Assembly: GCA_036381195.1 (NCBI GenBank)
Contig: DASVDH010000035.1
Coordinates: forward strand, 30,542 to 94,541
DNA length: 64,000 bases
Source: RSA9 sp036381195
GTDB taxonomy: Bacteria; Gemmatimonadota; Gemmatimonadetes; Longimicrobiales; RSA9
Reading direction: 5' to 3'
This document shows, in pieces, positions 8,592 through 17,172 of this stretch. The position numbers were made by a program, and so were the translations under genes. Within the stretch, counting starts at the first letter, position 1, and each line of letters opens with the position of its first letter. The notes beneath the pieces are model-generated. The model was not told the origin of the DNA. It worked only from the letters and a program-made list of their open reading frames with translations, and did no database searches.

Positions 8592-9689
8592 TCAGATGAG
8601 GCCCACGATCCTGCGCAGCAGGCCGATGAACCGTGCCGCCTCGCGCGCACGGCCATGCGGCCCCAGCCCTCGCTCCGCCCCGGCCGAGTGCGCGAACAGC
8701 GCCGTGATCGTGCAGGCGACGCAGCGGTGGGCCGGGATCGCCCGGGCGAGGCGGAGCGTCTCAGTGTAAGGCACGAGGCGATCCTCCTTCCCGTGGGCGA
8801 GCAGGGTGCGATGGGGCGCGCGTGGCAGGAAGGGAGCGGGGTCCAGGAGCGGATCGGCGCGCAGCGCCGCGGCCGCGAGCTCATGCGCCAGCTCGCGCGC
8901 GCGGTCGGGTGAGGGCACGGGGCATCCCGCGGGCGCGGCGAAGAGATCGAAGATCTCCCGCTGCGGTGCGGGCAGGCCGGCGCGGAGCCGGGTCTTCAGC
9001 GGATCGTAGGCCGGGTCCCATGCCGAGACGCCGCGCCGCCCGGCCTCGCGCGCCAGCTCCTCGAGGGCGTGCGCCAGCGCGCCGTAGCCGCCGAAGCCCG
9101 GCACCCGCGTCAGGTAATTGGCCCCCATGATCCAGCGGCCGTAGGGGTCCGGCTCGCGGTGTCGGACCACGCCGTCGATCTCGTACTCGCCGGCAATGCC
9201 GAAGCGGAAGAGGTTGAAGAGGTCGTAGTAGCCGCCCCAGGCCGCGACTCCGCGGACGGCGCCCTCCAGCCCCGGGTCGGCCGCGGCGACCAGCGCCTGG
9301 GTTGCGCCGAACGAGAAGCCCAGGACTCCCGTCCTCCCCTCCGCCGCGTCCGGTCGCGCGCGCAGCACGTGGGTCGCCGCGCGGATCGTCTCCGCCGTCA
9401 GCGCGGGCGCCACGCGGAGCCGCCGCCACTCCGGGATGTCGGGGACGAGGACGAGCGCGCCGCTCGCCGCGACGGCGCGGGCAAGCCGTTCCAGCGAGGG
9501 GTGCTGGCGGCCGCGGTAGGCGAGGCCATGAAGGACGATCCATGCCGGCAGCGGCTCCCGCCCGCGCGCGGGGCGGTAAAGCGTCGCCGGAAGCTCCTGC
9601 TCTCCCCGCCGGTACGTGATCTCGATCTCCTGGACGGCGCCGGGGCGCGGACGGAGATACTGCCGCAGAAAACGGATGGTGCTCGCCAT
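8592..9689 (-). CDS. Alpha/beta hydrolase (dienelactone hydrolase-like esterase)
   Basis: 365 residues from ATG 9689; the open frame continues further upstream, but that part is low-complexity. The fold markers are WIVLHGLAYRG (oxyanion HG), GVLGFSFGATQALVAA with nucleophile elbow G-x-S-x-G, HGKEDRLVP carrying the acidic residue, and a C-terminal His in LFAHSAG. No signal peptide is visible, so it is probably cytosolic. The substrate is unknown; an ester or lactone hydrolase is most likely. It is transcribed divergently from the Tat-exported PLP enzyme. Confidence 0.75.
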   Translation of the reverse strand: MASTIRFLRQYLRPRPGAVQEIEITYRRGEQELPATLYRPARGREPLPAWIVLHGLAYRGRQHPSLERLARAVAASGALVLVPDIPEWRRLRVAPALTAETIRAATHVLRARPDAAEGRTGVLGFSFGATQALVAAADPGLEGAVRGVAAWGGYYDLFNLFRFGIAGEYEIDGVVRHREPDPYGRWIMGANYLTRVPGFGGYGALAHALEELAREAGRRGVSAWDPAYDPLKTRLRAGLPAPQREIFDLFAAPAGCPVPSPDRARELAHELAAAALRADPLLDPAPFLPRAPHRTLLAHGKEDRLVPYTETLRLARAIPAHRCVACTITALFAHSAGAERGLGPHGRAREAARFIGLLRRIVGLI

Positions 9690-9730
9690 GCAGCGCCAAG
9701 CTACTCGGCCCCGGGGCGCCAGGTCCAGTC

Positions 9731-9760
9731 TTGCATCCGGCCTCGGCCGGGCCGCATACT
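9731..9760 (+). promoter_or_regulatory. Candidate promoter for the PLP enzyme gene
   Basis: TTGCAT (9731-9736) and CATACT (9755-9760) are separated by 18 bases. The expected transcription start falls close to GTG 9767, which has no Shine-Dalgarno sequence, so the message may be leaderless. Confidence 0.35.
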
Positions 9761-9766
9761 CGCCGC

Positions 9767-11062
9767 GTGCATACCCCGAGCCAGGGGCCCGCGCCCCCTG
9801 TCCGGCCCGGCCACGGCCGCCGCCGATTCCTCCGAGAGGTGGCCGGGGCGGCTGCGGCCGCTGCCCTCCCCGCCGTGCTGCGGGCCGGGCCCACTCCTGC
9901 CGGCGCCGCCGGGCCACCTCTTGCCGGCGGCCAGGAGGACGAGGTGTACTGGCGCGGCGTCCGTGACCGGTTCCTCATCCCGGCGGGCCGCATCTACCTC
10001 AACGTGGGCACGCTCGGGCCGCAGCCCCTGCCGGTGGTCGAGGCCGTGGAGCGTTGCACGCGCCGGGTCGCAGAGACGTACCCGCCGGGCGTGGCGTGGG
10101 ACCGCCTCAAGGAGCGACTCGGGCGGCTGCTGGACGGCGATCCGGATGGCTTCGTCTTCCCGCGCAACACCACCGAGGCCATGAGCTGGGTCGCGAACGG
10201 CCTCGAGCTGGCGGCGGGAGACGAGGTGCTGACGACCGACCACGAGCACATCGGCGGGCTCTGCTGCTGGCAGGCGCTCGCCGCACGGCGCGGCGTCCGG
10301 CTCCGCGTCGTGCAGATCCCGGCGAGCGAGGGCGATCCCGACGAGGTCATCCGCCGCGTGCGCGCGGCACTCTCTCCACGGACGCGCGTCCTCTCCATCT
10401 CGCACGTCCTGTTCACCAACGGCGCAATCATGCCGGTCCGGGAGCTGGTCGAGCTGTGCCGGGGCCGCGGCATCATCTCGGTCGTGGACGGCGCGCATCC
10501 GCCCGGGCTCATGCGCCTGAGCCTGCGACGCCTCGACCCTGACTTCTACGCGTCCTCGCTCCACAAATGGCTGCTCGCGCCCCAGGGTACCGGCTTGCTC
10601 TACATCCGGGAGGACTGGCGGCGCCGCTTCTGGCCGACGGTCGCTTCGGGAGAGTGGGACGACCTCCCTCTCGGCGCGCATCGCCTGAACCACGTGGGCA
10701 CGATCGACGAATCCCGCCTCGCCGGCCTCGAGGCGGCCCTGGACTTCCACGAGGCCGTCGGCCCGGCACGTGTGGAGCGGAGGATCCGCGCCCTGCGGCG
10801 CCGGCTCGCGGAGCGCCTCGCGATGGTCCCGCGTCTGCACATCACCTCGCCGAGCGGGGACTCGCATGTCGCAGGAATGGTCTCGTTCCGCATCGAGGGA
10901 TTGGACGCGCTCGACGTCCAGCGCCGGCTTGCCCGGGACGCCAACGTCCGGAGCCGCGTGATCGGCGAGTACGGGTACGGCTGGATGCGGCTCGCGCCGC
11001 ACATTTACAACACGCCGGACGAGCTGGACCGGGTCGTGGACCTGCTCGCCGCGATGCGTTAG
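9767..11062 (+). CDS. Tat-exported class V aminotransferase-fold PLP enzyme
   Basis: 431 residues from GTG 9767. The N-terminus has a twin-arginine signal (GRRRFLREV, then an Ala-rich core), so a folded, cofactor-loaded enzyme is probably sent to the periplasm. The body is a fold-type I PLP enzyme close to isopenicillin-N epimerase/cysteine desulfurase-like proteins: FPRNTTEAMSWVANGLEL, VVDGAHPPG with the cofactor Asp, and LHKWLLAPQGTG with Schiff-base Lys at K267. The reaction (epimerase, lyase or desulfurase) cannot be read from sequence. Periplasmic PLP enzymes of this group are widespread but mostly uncharacterised. Confidence 0.8.
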   Translation: MHTPSQGPAPPVRPGHGRRRFLREVAGAAAAAALPAVLRAGPTPAGAAGPPLAGGQEDEVYWRGVRDRFLIPAGRIYLNVGTLGPQPLPVVEAVERCTRRVAETYPPGVAWDRLKERLGRLLDGDPDGFVFPRNTTEAMSWVANGLELAAGDEVLTTDHEHIGGLCCWQALAARRGVRLRVVQIPASEGDPDEVIRRVRAALSPRTRVLSISHVLFTNGAIMPVRELVELCRGRGIISVVDGAHPPGLMRLSLRRLDPDFYASSLHKWLLAPQGTGLLYIREDWRRRFWPTVASGEWDDLPLGAHRLNHVGTIDESRLAGLEAALDFHEAVGPARVERRIRALRRRLAERLAMVPRLHITSPSGDSHVAGMVSFRIEGLDALDVQRRLARDANVRSRVIGEYGYGWMRLAPHIYNTPDELDRVVDLLAAMR

Positions 11063-11101
11063 GCCGGCGCGAACGCTGCCACCGGAGCGAGGCTGGCTTC
11101 C

Positions 11102-12601
11102 ATGCGGCAGAACCTTCGCCTGTGCACGGCATTCCCGCTCCTCGCCGCCCTGGCGACGCTCCCGCTGCCGGATCGGGCGGCCGCGCAGAGCGTGCCGCCG
11201 CCTCGCTGGACCGCCGGCCTGCAAGCGGGCGTCCAGCTCCCCGCATGGCTCTACGATGAGTGGGTGACGGCGTTCGTCAACGACACGACATCGCTCACGA
11301 CGGCGTACAGCGAGAGGATTCGGACGGCGCCGCTCGTGAACGCGGTCCTCCGCTACAGGCCCCAGTCCGAGTTCGGCGCCTTCCTCAGCATCCAGCTCGC
11401 GTCCGCCGGCACGCGGGCGACGTACTCCGGCGGAGGCGCGGGCCCGGAGGCCATCGACCGGCACGTGCGCATCTGGACGTTCGGGGCGGGGCTATCCGTT
11501 CGGATCGGTGAATGGGCGGACGGGGAAGGGAGCCTGGAGTACCTGCTCGGCCCGGTGCTGGTCCGGCACACGCTCGACCTCTCGAACGGCCACCGGGACG
11601 TGTTCGCGCACGAGTTCGGCGCTCCGAGGGACGCGCAACTCGGGTGGGCGAGCCGGAGCTGGACGGGCTGGGGGCTCATGATGGGCGCGAGCACGCGCTT
11701 TCCGCTCGCGAGGGATCTGGGCCTGCGGCTCGCCCTGCACAGCATCGTGCTTCCGGTCGCCGTCCAGCAGATGGCCGCGCTGGAAGAGGAGGATGTGTTC
11801 CAGCTCACGCGCCGCCTGGCTGTGTTCAGCTACCGTCCGTACACGACGTACTACCCCTCGGTCCGGGTGGGCCTCGAGTACGTGCTCGGCCGGATGCCGC
11901 CGCGGATCGAGCGCCGGGCCGCCTTGCCGCCGCCGCCCGGGCCGGCCCTGGCGAGCGCGGAGACCCGGGCGGCGCGCGCGATGCTGGCGCGGGGCGACAC
12001 GGCGGGTGCCGTCGCTACGTTGCGCGAGCGCGTCCGGGCCGCGCCGGACGACGCATCGGCCTGGCGCGATCTCTCCCTGTTGCTCGCAGCCGATGCGGAG
12101 CGCAGCCCCGCCGTGCGCCCGGAGGCGTGGGCGGCCCTGGAGCGCGCAGTCGCGCTGAACCCCGATGACGGCGCGGTGCTCGCTGCGTACGGCAGGATCG
12201 CATCGCTGCTGCAACGCAGCGGGACGGCCGGCGGGCCGACCGCGCCGCGGCTCTCCGTCTCCGAGGTCGCCGTCCGGGCGGACACGGCAGGAGTCATCTT
12301 CCTCTCGTGGAACATCGCCGGACTCGCGAGGGGGCAGGACGGACGGGTACGCTACCGCGTGCAGGTCGAGGTGATCGACGGCGCCGGCGAGGTGGTTCCC
12401 CTGCGCCTCGCCGCTGGGCCCGAGGACGCAGCGACGCCGCGGCTCGCGCTGGAGCGAGCGGGAGGTGCACCGTCCGTCTCGGCGCGCCTCGAGTTGCGCC
12501 TGTCACGCGTGCGGGCCGGCGTCCACACGCTGCGGCTCAGCGTCACGAGCCTCGCCTCCGGCCAGGTCGCAACGCGCGTAGCGGGATTCGAGGTCCGGTG
12601 A
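11102..12601 (+). CDS. Secreted outer-membrane-type protein with TPR-like segment
   Basis: 499 residues with a Sec signal peptide (MRQNLRLCTAFPLLAAL, cleavage near AAAQS). Residues 35-270 are rich in alternating aromatic and polar strands such as TAGLQAGVQL, as in outer-membrane barrels. Residues 280-380 contain TPR-like helices (ARAMLARGDTAGAVATLRE and a following ALERAVALNPDDGAVL). The last 110 residues are beta-rich (FLSWNIAG, VQVEVIDGAGEV). No enzyme motif is present. It follows the PLP enzyme gene by 39 bases and may share its transcript. Confidence 0.6.
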   Translation: MRQNLRLCTAFPLLAALATLPLPDRAAAQSVPPPRWTAGLQAGVQLPAWLYDEWVTAFVNDTTSLTTAYSERIRTAPLVNAVLRYRPQSEFGAFLSIQLASAGTRATYSGGGAGPEAIDRHVRIWTFGAGLSVRIGEWADGEGSLEYLLGPVLVRHTLDLSNGHRDVFAHEFGAPRDAQLGWASRSWTGWGLMMGASTRFPLARDLGLRLALHSIVLPVAVQQMAALEEEDVFQLTRRLAVFSYRPYTTYYPSVRVGLEYVLGRMPPRIERRAALPPPPGPALASAETRAARAMLARGDTAGAVATLRERVRAAPDDASAWRDLSLLLAADAERSPAVRPEAWAALERAVALNPDDGAVLAAYGRIASLLQRSGTAGGPTAPRLSVSEVAVRADTAGVIFLSWNIAGLARGQDGRVRYRVQVEVIDGAGEVVPLRLAAGPEDAATPRLALERAGGAPSVSARLELRLSRVRAGVHTLRLSVTSLASGQVATRVAGFEVR

Positions 12602-12611
12602 GTGTGAGTGG

Positions 12612-12700
12612 GCGGGCGTGCCGCCCGCGGTGCGGTGCCGTTCCGGCGGCCGGTGTGGCGGACCGGCCGCCTGGACGAGACGCCCGTGCTCGTCCAGGCG
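12612..12700. terminator. Three tandem hairpins between convergent genes
   Basis: GCGGGCG/CGCCCGC-type stem at 12612-12628 (7 pairs, 3-base loop). GGCGGCCGGT (12645-12654) pairs perfectly with ACCGGCCGCC (12662-12671). CGCCTGGACGAG (12668-12679) pairs perfectly with CTCGTCCAGGCG (12689-12700). The second and third stems compete for 12668-12671. None is followed by a T-run. The position between two converging stops suggests a bidirectional terminator array. Confidence 0.6.
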
Positions 12701-12721
12701 ACGTGCCGGTCCCGAGCGCGC

Positions 12722-14851
12722 TCAGTACTTCGCCAGCTCGCGGATCGCGGCGAGCACGTTCTCGGCGCCCGGGAGGATGACGTCCTCGAGCTGCGGCGAG
12801 TACGCGACCCAGGTATCCAGCGAAGCCACCCGCTTCACCGGCCCGTCCAGCCACTCGAAGAGCTCGTCCGCGATCCGCGCGGCGATCTCGGAGCCGATCC
12901 CCCAGGACAGCGCGTCCTCGTGCGCGACGATCACCTTGTTGGTCTTGCGCACCGATGCGGCGATCGTCTCCATGTCCAGGGGATTCAGCGAGCGGAGGTC
13001 GATGACCTCCACACTGAGCCCATCCTCCTCTTCCGCCATCTTCGCCGCATCCAGGGAGCGCTTGACCACAGCACCGCAGGTGACCACCGTGATGTCCGTC
13101 CCCTCGCGCACGACCTTGGCCTTGCCGAACGGGATCATGAAATTCGGTCCCGGATAACGGCCCTTGTTGTACACCTGGCGGTAGAGGTGCTTGTGCTCGA
13201 GGAAGATCACGGGGTCGTCGCAGCGGATCGCGGTGCGCAGCAGCCCGTTGGCGTCCAGGGCGGTCGAGGGGAGCACCACGCGTAGCCCGGGGGTGTGCGT
13301 GAACAGCGTCTCCCCCGTCTGCGAATGGTAGATGGCGCCGCCCTTGAGATAGCCGCCGTAGGCGACGCGGACGACCACGGGCGCGCTCCACGCGTTGGCC
13401 GAGCGGTAGCGCATGGTGGCCAGCTCGTTCCGGATCTGCATCATCGCCGGCCAGATGTAGTCGAAGAACTGGATCTCGACCACGGGCCTGAGTCCGCGTG
13501 CGGCCATGCCCGCGGCGCGGCCGACGATATTGGCCTCGGCGAGCGGCGAGTTGAAGACGCGCGTGCTGCCGAAGCGGCGCTGGAGGCCGTAGGTGACCTT
13601 GAAGACGCCGCCTTTGCCCTTCACCTCGTCCAGCACGCTCTCCCGGCTCGCATCGGCGACGTCCTCGCCGAAGATGACGATGCGCGGATCGCGCTCCATC
13701 TCGTCCCGGAGGCACGCGTTGAGGAGGTCGACCATCGTCGTCTCCTCGCCCTCGAAGTGCGGGTCCTCCTCCGTGTCGAACCGCTCGCCCGTCGGGTCCA
13801 CGTCCGGCGAGTAGAGGTAGAGCGTCGCGGTCTCCGGCGCCGGCTGGGGCTGCGCGAGCGCGCGGTCGGCCGCTTCCTGGACCTCCTGGACGATCCTGGC
13901 CTCCAGGGCGTCCAGCTCCTCCGGGCTCGCCAATCCCTCCTCGATCAGGAAGCGGCGGTAGCTCGTGATGGGATCGCGACTGGCCTCGAGCGCGCGCTCC
14001 GACTCCGGACGGTATGCGCGCTCGTCATCCGACATCGAGTGCGAGTAGGGCCGGATGACGTGCGCGTGGAGGAGCGCCGGGCCCTTGCGCTCCCGGCAGT
14101 AGGCCACCGCGCGGCCGGCCGCCTCATAGCTGGCCAGCACGTCGCAGCCGTCCACTTCCTCGACGTAGAGGTTCGGAAAGGACGAGACCAGCTTGCTGAT
14201 CTTGCCGCCGGGAGTGTTGACCTCGACGGGGACAGAGATCGCGTAGCCGTTGTCCTCGACCAGGAAGAGCACCGGCAGCGCGAGATTGCAGGCCGTGCTG
14301 AGCGCCTCCCAGAACTCGCCCTCGGAGGTCTGCCCGTCTCCGGACGTGCAGAGGACGATCTCATCTTCTTCGAACGGCTCCATTTGCGCGCGCATCTCGG
14401 GGGCGCGGAGCGCGCGCCAGGCGGCTTCGGCGCAGCCGACGGCCTGCAGGAACTGCGTGCCGGTCGGCGATGAGGTGCTGACGATGTGCAGCTTGCGATG
14501 CCCCCAGTGCGCGGGCATCTGCCGTCCGCCGCTCGACGGGTCGCTCTCGGCGGCGACCGCCTGGAGCAGTTGCTCGTACGGCGTCATGCCGAGGGCGAGG
14601 GTCAGGGCGCGGTCGCGGTAGTAGAGGTAGAACCAGTCGGATCCCGGGCGCAGGTGTGGCGCGAGGGCGACCTGCACCGCCTCGTGGCCAGCGCCGGAGA
14701 TCTGGAAGAAGATGCGGTTCTGGCGCTTGAGCTGGATCTCCTTGTCGTCGACACGCCGCGCCGTGAGCATCGTCGCATAGAAGCCGACGAGCGTGTCACG
14801 GTCCAGGCCAGCGTGGCGCTGGGTCGGCCGGGTTCTCGCCTTCGTCGCCAT
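12722..14851 (-). CDS. Fused E1 alpha/beta subunit of a 2-oxoacid (branched-chain type) dehydrogenase
   Basis: 709 residues. The first 330 are the E1 alpha unit with the thiamine diphosphate motif (GDG at 171-173, closing N201) and the MPAHWGHRK/STSSPTGTQ segment. Residues 370-709 are the E1 beta unit (transketolase pyrimidine domain with EDVADASRESVLDEVKGKGG, then a C-terminal domain ending QLEDVILPGAENVLAAIRELAKY). The enzyme decarboxylates a 2-oxoacid and passes the acyl group to a lipoyl E2. The sequence is closest in style to 2-oxoisovalerate dehydrogenase. Neither E2 nor E3 lies nearby. Both halves appear intact. Confidence 0.9.
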   Translation of the reverse strand: MATKARTRPTQRHAGLDRDTLVGFYATMLTARRVDDKEIQLKRQNRIFFQISGAGHEAVQVALAPHLRPGSDWFYLYYRDRALTLALGMTPYEQLLQAVAAESDPSSGGRQMPAHWGHRKLHIVSTSSPTGTQFLQAVGCAEAAWRALRAPEMRAQMEPFEEDEIVLCTSGDGQTSEGEFWEALSTACNLALPVLFLVEDNGYAISVPVEVNTPGGKISKLVSSFPNLYVEEVDGCDVLASYEAAGRAVAYCRERKGPALLHAHVIRPYSHSMSDDERAYRPESERALEASRDPITSYRRFLIEEGLASPEELDALEARIVQEVQEAADRALAQPQPAPETATLYLYSPDVDPTGERFDTEEDPHFEGEETTMVDLLNACLRDEMERDPRIVIFGEDVADASRESVLDEVKGKGGVFKVTYGLQRRFGSTRVFNSPLAEANIVGRAAGMAARGLRPVVEIQFFDYIWPAMMQIRNELATMRYRSANAWSAPVVVRVAYGGYLKGGAIYHSQTGETLFTHTPGLRVVLPSTALDANGLLRTAIRCDDPVIFLEHKHLYRQVYNKGRYPGPNFMIPFGKAKVVREGTDITVVTCGAVVKRSLDAAKMAEEEDGLSVEVIDLRSLNPLDMETIAASVRKTNKVIVAHEDALSWGIGSEIAARIADELFEWLDGPVKRVASLDTWVAYSPQLEDVILPGAENVLAAIRELAKY

Positions 14852-15157
14852 GGTCCTCCACGGTCGTTGGCCGCCGCGGAGGGCCGGGCGCGGGTCGTGG
14901 CCACGTCGGGCGACGGCCTCACACCCGTGCGGCCGCGGCGGCCGGGATCGGAATGGGATGTCCCACGCGTATTATACCCGCTCGTTCCGGGCAAGGCCAC
15001 CCCTCGGCGCGGTGGAAGCGCTGGATTCCGCGGGCGTGGCGGGACTGACGGCCGGGGTTCGGGCGCCTGCGGCCGGGTGGCGTGGGGGCGGCAGTTTACA
15101 CGCCCGATCCGGCGGTGGTATCTTTGATGCGCCCCCCGGAACGACCCTTTCGGGACG
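14852..15157. promoter_or_regulatory. Divergent intergenic region with promoter elements
   Basis: No gene is seen. Reading leftwards, a perfect TATAAT (complement of 14971-14976) lies about 120 bases before the E1 start; its -35 side is weak. Reading rightwards, TTTACA (15095-15100) and TATCTT (15119-15124) are 18 bases apart, and the expected start is near 15131, ahead of ATG 15158. Confidence 0.5.
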
Positions 15158-15448
15158 ATGCCGGTTTCGACTCGAGCTCTGATTCTCCTGCGGCTGGTCG
15201 GGCAAGCGTTGCTCCGTCCAGGCCTGTATGGGCCGGCGCTCCGGGCGGCATGGCGCTTCAGGGCTCGGGGTTGGTACCGGCGTCCACCGTTCCTGCCGCT
15301 TCCCCCCGGTGAGTACCTGCTCTGGCGCATGGAGACGGCCTACGGCAGTCCGCACGCGCCGCCGACCGCCCGCGAGCTGGGCCGGTATCTGCGCTGGGCC
15401 GAGCGGATGCGAGACAACCACAAGCCCGGGAAGCTGAGAGAATGGTGA
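15158..15448 (+). CDS. Small hypothetical protein, 96 residues
   Basis: I do not recognise a family. The protein begins with a short helix (RALILLRLVGQALL) and is arginine-rich, then has PPFLPLPPGEYLLWRMETAYG and a charged helical end (TARELGRYLRWAERMRDN). The start at ATG 15158 has CGGGACG upstream and follows a good promoter candidate. It overlaps the next gene by 7 bases, so the two are probably made together. Confidence 0.6.
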   Translation: MPVSTRALILLRLVGQALLRPGLYGPALRAAWRFRARGWYRRPPFLPLPPGEYLLWRMETAYGSPHAPPTARELGRYLRWAERMRDNHKPGKLREW

Positions 15449-15861
15449 AGAAGATCTTTCTGGTGCTGGTGGTCCTGGGTGGTGCAATGATGACGGTGCC
15501 CGCGCTTCGCGCCTGGGCGCGCCCGCATCTGGAGCCTGCCTTCGGGGACGTGATGGACTGGTGGGGAGCTCACCTGCGGCCACTGGTGGACCCGGCGCTG
15601 CGCTGGTCGGCGAGGAACGAGCTGCGCTCCGTGGTGCGGAGTCTGAAAGAGGCGTCGCAGATCGGGCAGCCGCTCCCGAATCCGTCGGAGTTCCGGGCGT
15701 ACGTGACGCAGCGGCATCTCTCCGGCCGGGGAGGGAACGATCCGTGGGGAACGCCCTACTATCTGGTGGTGACGGAGGACTCGCTGATCGGAGGGTCGGC
15801 GGGACCGGACCGCGAACGAGGGACCGCGGACGACGTGCTGGTCTCGATCGGTCGCCGGTAG
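15442..15861 (+). CDS. Small membrane-anchored protein with GspG-like C-terminus
   Basis: 139 residues. An N-terminal hydrophobic helix (MVKKIFLVLVVLGGAMMTVPAL) can serve as membrane anchor or signal. The C-terminal half has NDPWGTPYYLVV and GPDRERGTADDV, the pattern of the calcium-site end of type II secretion major pseudopilins (GspG). A prepilin-peptidase Gly-Phe-Thr-x-x-Glu site is absent. It may be a degenerate or repurposed pseudopilin-like protein. No other secretion gene lies nearby. Confidence 0.55.
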   Translation: MVKKIFLVLVVLGGAMMTVPALRAWARPHLEPAFGDVMDWWGAHLRPLVDPALRWSARNELRSVVRSLKEASQIGQPLPNPSEFRAYVTQRHLSGRGGNDPWGTPYYLVVTEDSLIGGSAGPDRERGTADDVLVSIGRR

Positions 15862-15907
15862 GTGGGGGCCGGAGGCCGGCGCGGGGCAGGGCGGGCCGCG
15901 GAGATCG

Positions 15908-16567
15908 ATGCGGACCATGGCATCACATCGCGCGACATCGGATCCGAGCGGTTCCGCGGTGCCCGAGGGTGGGGTTGCCACGGCCGAGCCGGGAGCCGGG
16001 ACGGTGGCCGGGCGCCAGCGCCGACGCCCGTTTGGCCGTGCGCTCTACGTTGCGTTTCTCCTCGCTTTCGTCGCGCTCGCCGTCTGGCTCGCGACGATCG
16101 AGATCGAGGGTGCGCTCGCCGACTTCGCGCTCCGGTTCGGGTACATCGGCTATCTCGGCGCGGCCTGCATCGCGGGGCTCAACTTCATCGTCCCGACGAC
16201 GCACCTGATCTTCACCACGCCGTTGTTGAATGCGGGGTTGGACCCCTGGGGCATGGTCGCGTGCGGTGCCGCGGGAGCGACGCTCGCGGACGCCATCGGC
16301 TACGCGCTCGGGTCCAGCGGGCGGCTGGCGCTGTCGCAGCGGTACGCCGGCATCGCGGACCGGTTGGCGGGCGCGGTGCGGCGTTGGCCGCGGCTGGCGC
16401 CCGCGCTCCTGTTCCTGTGGGCCGCATTCGCCCCGCTGCCGAACGAGATCCTCGTGATCCCCGCGGGCGTCCTCGGTTACGGCATCGGTCGCACGACGCT
16501 CCTCACGTTCAGCGGAAACATCGTCTTTAACGCGATGGCCATCGTGCTCGGCCTGTCCGTTGTCTAG
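15908..16567 (+). CDS. VTT (DedA/SNARE-associated) family inner-membrane protein
   Basis: 219 residues, of which the first 40 are a polar, Pro/Gly-rich extension; a later start is possible, but no in-frame ATG is better placed. Membrane segments begin at ALYVAFLLAFVALAVWLA. The family core is seen in FGYIGYLGAAC, GAAGATLADAIGYALGSSG and FAPLPNEILVIPAGVLGYG, matching DedA/VTT re-entrant loops. Such proteins are lipid scramblase or transporter-like. The stop shares one base with the start of coaE. Confidence 0.7.
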   Translation: MRTMASHRATSDPSGSAVPEGGVATAEPGAGTVAGRQRRRPFGRALYVAFLLAFVALAVWLATIEIEGALADFALRFGYIGYLGAACIAGLNFIVPTTHLIFTTPLLNAGLDPWGMVACGAAGATLADAIGYALGSSGRLALSQRYAGIADRLAGAVRRWPRLAPALLFLWAAFAPLPNEILVIPAGVLGYGIGRTTLLTFSGNIVFNAMAIVLGLSVV

Positions 16568-17172
16568 TGCTGCGGGTCGGTCTGACGGGAAACATCGCGA
16601 GCGGGAAGTCCACCGTGGCGCGAGTGTGGGAACGGCTGGGCGCGCGCATCATCGATGCCGATGACCTGGCGCGGCGTGCGGTGGAGCCCGGCTCGCCGGC
16701 GCTGAGCCGGATCGCGCGCGAGTTCGGGCCGGGCGTTCTCGAGCCGGGCGGCGGCCTGGACCGTGCAGCGATGCGCGACCTCGTGTTCCGGGATGAGGCG
16801 GCGCGGCGACGGCTGGAAGCCATCGTCCACCCCGAGGTGGCGCGCCTGCGGGCGGAGGAGGAGCGGAGGCTGGAGCGGGAGGGGGTCGCCATCGTCGTGA
16901 ACGACGTTCCGCTTCTTTTCGAGGCCGGGCTGGAGGATCGCTTCGACGTGGTGGTGCTGGTCGATGCGCCCGAGGAGGTGCGGCTGGAACGGCTGGTGCG
17001 GGACCGCGGCCTGATGCCTGACGAAGCGCGGCGAATGATCGAAGCGCAGATGCCGGCGGAACCCAAGCGGCGCCGCGCCGACGTGGTGATCGACAACGCC
17101 GGCACGCTGGAAGAACTGGAGGCATGCGCGGAGCGCGTATGGCGGGATCTGGTGCGGCGCGCGTCCGCGTAG
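16567..17172 (+). CDS. coaE: Dephospho-CoA kinase
   Basis: 201 residues, normal for the family. The P-loop is GLTGNIASGKST near residues 6-17, followed by IIDADDLARRAVEPG (substrate-binding Asp) and VVNDVPLLFEAGLEDRFD, then VLVDAPEEVRLERLVRDRG with the lid arginines. It catalyses the last step of coenzyme A synthesis in the cytoplasm, phosphorylating the 3'-hydroxyl of dephospho-CoA. The GTG start overlaps the previous TAG by one base. Confidence 0.95.
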   Translation: MLRVGLTGNIASGKSTVARVWERLGARIIDADDLARRAVEPGSPALSRIAREFGPGVLEPGGGLDRAAMRDLVFRDEAARRRLEAIVHPEVARLRAEEERRLEREGVAIVVNDVPLLFEAGLEDRFDVVVLVDAPEEVRLERLVRDRGLMPDEARRMIEAQMPAEPKRRRADVVIDNAGTLEELEACAERVWRDLVRRASA

